Shown: positions 61,049-64,000 of the stretch, piece by piece
How positions within the stretch are numbered: position 1 is the first letter of the stretch
How the letters are laid out: every line of letters begins with the position of its first letter
Assembly (NCBI GenBank): GCA_034620365.1
Contig: JAQGEQ010000363.1
Location: 1,054,001-1,118,000, forward strand
Length of the DNA: 64,000 nt
Origin: Pegea sp. RAD2-039
Taxonomy: Eukaryota > Chordata > Thaliacea > Salpida > Salpidae
Direction of reading: 5' to 3'
Translations under genes and position numbers: made by a program
Notes under the pieces: generated by a model
What the model saw: the letters and a program-made list of their open reading frames with translations, nothing else
Told to the model about the DNA's origin: nothing
The model's database searches: none

Positions 61049-64000
61049 GTGAAAATAAAATTACATAAACAGCATTTTTAAGATTAATTTAGCACAATTT
61101 AAAAAATGAATTTTTGCTTGAAAAGTTTGTCGAAGAAAAATTATTCTAAGTCTATATCTGCAACCTGGTAAATATTTTGTTGTTGATGAATACAATTTTG
61201 AAATAGTTTATTGTAAAGTTGACAACTTTTTAATTCTAAAAACCATATCGAAAATAGATATCAAGAAGAAATTAATAACTAAGAAACAGGTTTATTTTGG
61301 CTAGTTGAACTTTGAGTTTTTATTTTGGAATCATATCAATGCAGTTGCTACTATCTATTGAATAATTAAATATTTACTGTACAACTCTCTTCGTGTTTCT
61401 TTTTTTATGAAAGGAACTTCTACCAGTGGAGTCACGTGATAACTGAAATACTGTAAAATGTTCTTGCAATTATAATATTAACGGTCTTAAAATAAACCAA
61501 AATTTGCAAGTATCTGATAGTTAAATTAAAGTTTGTAAAATTTTAATTGTAGAATTTAGTAACATAATACAAAAACTTGATATAAAAATGTTCGTACACG
61601 AAAATTATCGATATTTTGAATTAGCTTTCGAAATGCTGATGAATTTTTCATTTATCTTTTAGAGCTATTCATACAGTGACATGACATCACTAAAATAATT
61701 TAACTGATTTTTCATAAATCTTTAAACAAGTAACTTTTTTAGAATCTAAATTTTTAAAGGTATCTTAAGGCTTGCTTGTAGATTTTTATAACCTTTGTTT
61801 TTACAAATATTCCAACTGCAACTACTTCAGAAAATAATAATTTTAGTTGTTTAAATATATACAATATTATTTCATAAAGTTCGAGAAAAATTTTGCAACT
61901 ATAACCATTCTGCATTTATTATCAAATTATCATTATTGTATTTCATATAAAGTAAACATTATATAAAAGGAAATTTAAAATGTTTGAAATACAATTTTCG
62001 AATTCTAAACTAGATAGGATCACTAACTCTTTTAATTTTAAATATAAAATAAGTTGACTTTTTTACTTTAATCGTCTTTATCGCTTTGGGTATCATCGAT
62101 TTATTGCGTTATGTAAAACCACAAGCGAAAGTGATTCTTCTGAATTGGATAAACTTAAAAACAGCTTAAAAAATATACTATTTTCATGCCAAACTGGTAA
62201 AAAGCCAATAAGGTTAGAAGCTAAACTATTGTTTCTATAATTAGATGCTCTGGGTACTGATATTGTAACTACTTCAAAGTCTCAAAGCAATGAATCAATA
62301 TTTAGTTATAAAATCAATGTGCATGACTAGACATTATTAACAATTTAGATGAAACAAATATAACAATGTTTTTGAAATGTCTGTACATAATTTATCGTTT
62401 TCTCATCCTATAATTTAAAACAAGATTCAGCACATTTTATCTTAAAGATGTGCAAAGTTGTTTTAAATTTTCAAAAATTATTTGTCAAATTTTTTGTATA
62501 TTATAAAACAAACATTAACATTTTTCAAAACTTGTTTATATATTTAAGTTTCATTTACTAGAAGTTTTCATTCCAAAAATTACTAGAATTATTACAGTTT
62601 GAAAAATATGCCTTGTTCATTTCACTCTAAAATTATTTTAATGAAATGCTAGTAAAATGTTTCTTACGATAGAAATAGTGAAAGCAACTAATAACCTTTT
62701 ATTTAAAAGCTAGCTCTTATAACAATTTCTGAAAGGTCAATTTTAAGATTCTAAAGACAAGTAAGTTCGATTGGTCAATTGACTTTGCAAAGAGCAACTT
62801 TTCAAAATGATTTAAATCTTTGTATTTTCAGAGTCAAAGGTTAACACAAATATAATTTGCTTTCAAAATAAATCATAAATTCTAACTTGTAACAAAAAAT
62901 TAATTTGTTAAGCTAGTATCTTACATATAAATGAACAAATTAATTTTATGCTAATAACTAAATAAAGTGATTATTTGTAACTTGAAACTACACCAAAATA
63001 CTTTTAAACTTAATACAAGCATGAAAGATCTGATTCAAGCTTTTATTTATTATTAATACTTTGAATAAATTTCAAAGGTATGACAATTAAAATATTTCTT
63101 TTGAATAAAAAATATGCAGCCCAATTTCTAAATCAAAGCCAACAAACGATAAACTAACATTTAGAGATCATCAACAATAAAACAGCTTATTTTTAACAAA
63201 AATATTTTTTTAGCTCAATGCATTCTTGGATAAAATATTGATGAGTCAGTTTTTCTTAAGATTGAATACTGGCAAAGCATAAAATTATGGTTACGGCTTA
63301 TTGAAATAAGTCAATATGTAAAAAAAAAAATTAAACTTTTATTTACAAGAATAAATTTTGCTTTAAAGACTTTAATTTATTCTTAATATTATTCTACTTT
63401 CACACCTAAACTAGTATTTGTAAATACAGAACTAGACCATGTTGACAAATTATCGTTTACCTCAAAAACTGTTATACTGCAAACTTGTACAAACTATCAA
63501 AAGAATATCAATAAAAACTTGCTTATACTGAGTGCGTTTGGTTAGATTTAGTTTTGTACACATTACTATCTTGTACAATCTTGCTGCTTACAGAATTACT
63601 TTATATAACACATGCCTTGACGGATAAATTGGTAATCTCGCTACGGAAGTTGTCCTTCTTATTTTGTAAACCTTTTTAAGGTTTGGCTTATAAAGAACTG
63701 CAATTTATTGTTCTTATACTTTCCCACATTTCAGTTTACTTATAAAAATCTAATTCAAGTTGCTTCATTGTAGAATAAAAAAGGTTATCGAAGCTAGGAG
63801 AAAATAAAGTTCAAGATATCGGAACCTTTAGTGCGTTATATGAAAGAATTCAAAAGTGTGTTAGATCGTTAGTCATTGAACAAAATCTATTTTTAGTAAA
63901 CCGTGAAGGATCATTTATGTTATTTATTCATGTGAAGTTGATACTAAAAACTTCTCTGATTTAATTTCCCATCCTAATTTAGAAAATGAAATCTAATTTC
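61049..64000. other. AT-rich DNA at the right edge
   Basis: No gene, RNA or transposon recognised on either strand. Confidence 0.5.

Overview
The window is nuclear DNA of an AT-rich invertebrate animal. Genes have GT-AG introns, often only about 50-70 nt long, next to some longer ones. Gene content is metazoan: fibrillin, PIAS, mitochondrial isoleucyl-tRNA synthetase, a UPF0489 (C5orf22-type) protein, a 7TM receptor and a family of GLIPR1-like CAP proteins. Nothing read here fixes the phylum. Flatworm, cnidarian, rotifer and tunicate-like lineages all remain possible, and sequence comparison would be needed to choose.

Layout. 1-3.6 kb: 3' half of a fibrillin gene (+), ending in an asprosin-like propeptide. 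3.6-10.4 kb: gene-poor, with a decayed LINE at 7.1-10.0 kb. 10.4-12.5 kb: a complete nine-exon UPF0489 gene (+). 14.4-15.5 kb: an intronless 7TM receptor (-). 17.8-21.2 kb: a second copy of the same LINE (+) and the 3' end of a different non-LTR element (-). 23.2-30.0 kb: a complete 12-exon PIAS SUMO ligase (+), tail to tail with a 14-exon mitochondrial isoleucyl-tRNA synthetase (-, 31.2-35.1 kb). For these three host genes I joined exons by hand, and every junction keeps frame.

36.7-61.0 kb: the most distinctive region, a cluster of eight intronless CAP-superfamily genes. All have a signal peptide and a CAP core. They differ in a furin-type propeptide, a Thr/Pro/Lys or Asn-Pro-Thr stalk, and a hydrophobic C-terminal tail that looks like a GPI or membrane anchor. 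Four genes (44.6, 48.1, 54.6 and 61.0 kb) form a recent subfamily. Their 36-nt 5' leader, signal peptide and propeptide are almost identical, while the mature domain varies in a mosaic way that suggests gene conversion. One member (56.2 kb) has lost most of the CAP cavity residues. A roughly 1-kb segment carrying one gene and its upstream DNA is duplicated at 47.8 and 54.3 kb. A gag-like fossil with zinc-knuckle modules lies between these copies.

61.0-64.0 kb is AT-rich DNA with no gene seen. The housekeeping genes on the left show no functional link to the CAP cluster. The cluster looks like a secreted or surface protein family diversifying by tandem duplication, stalk expansion and recombination.
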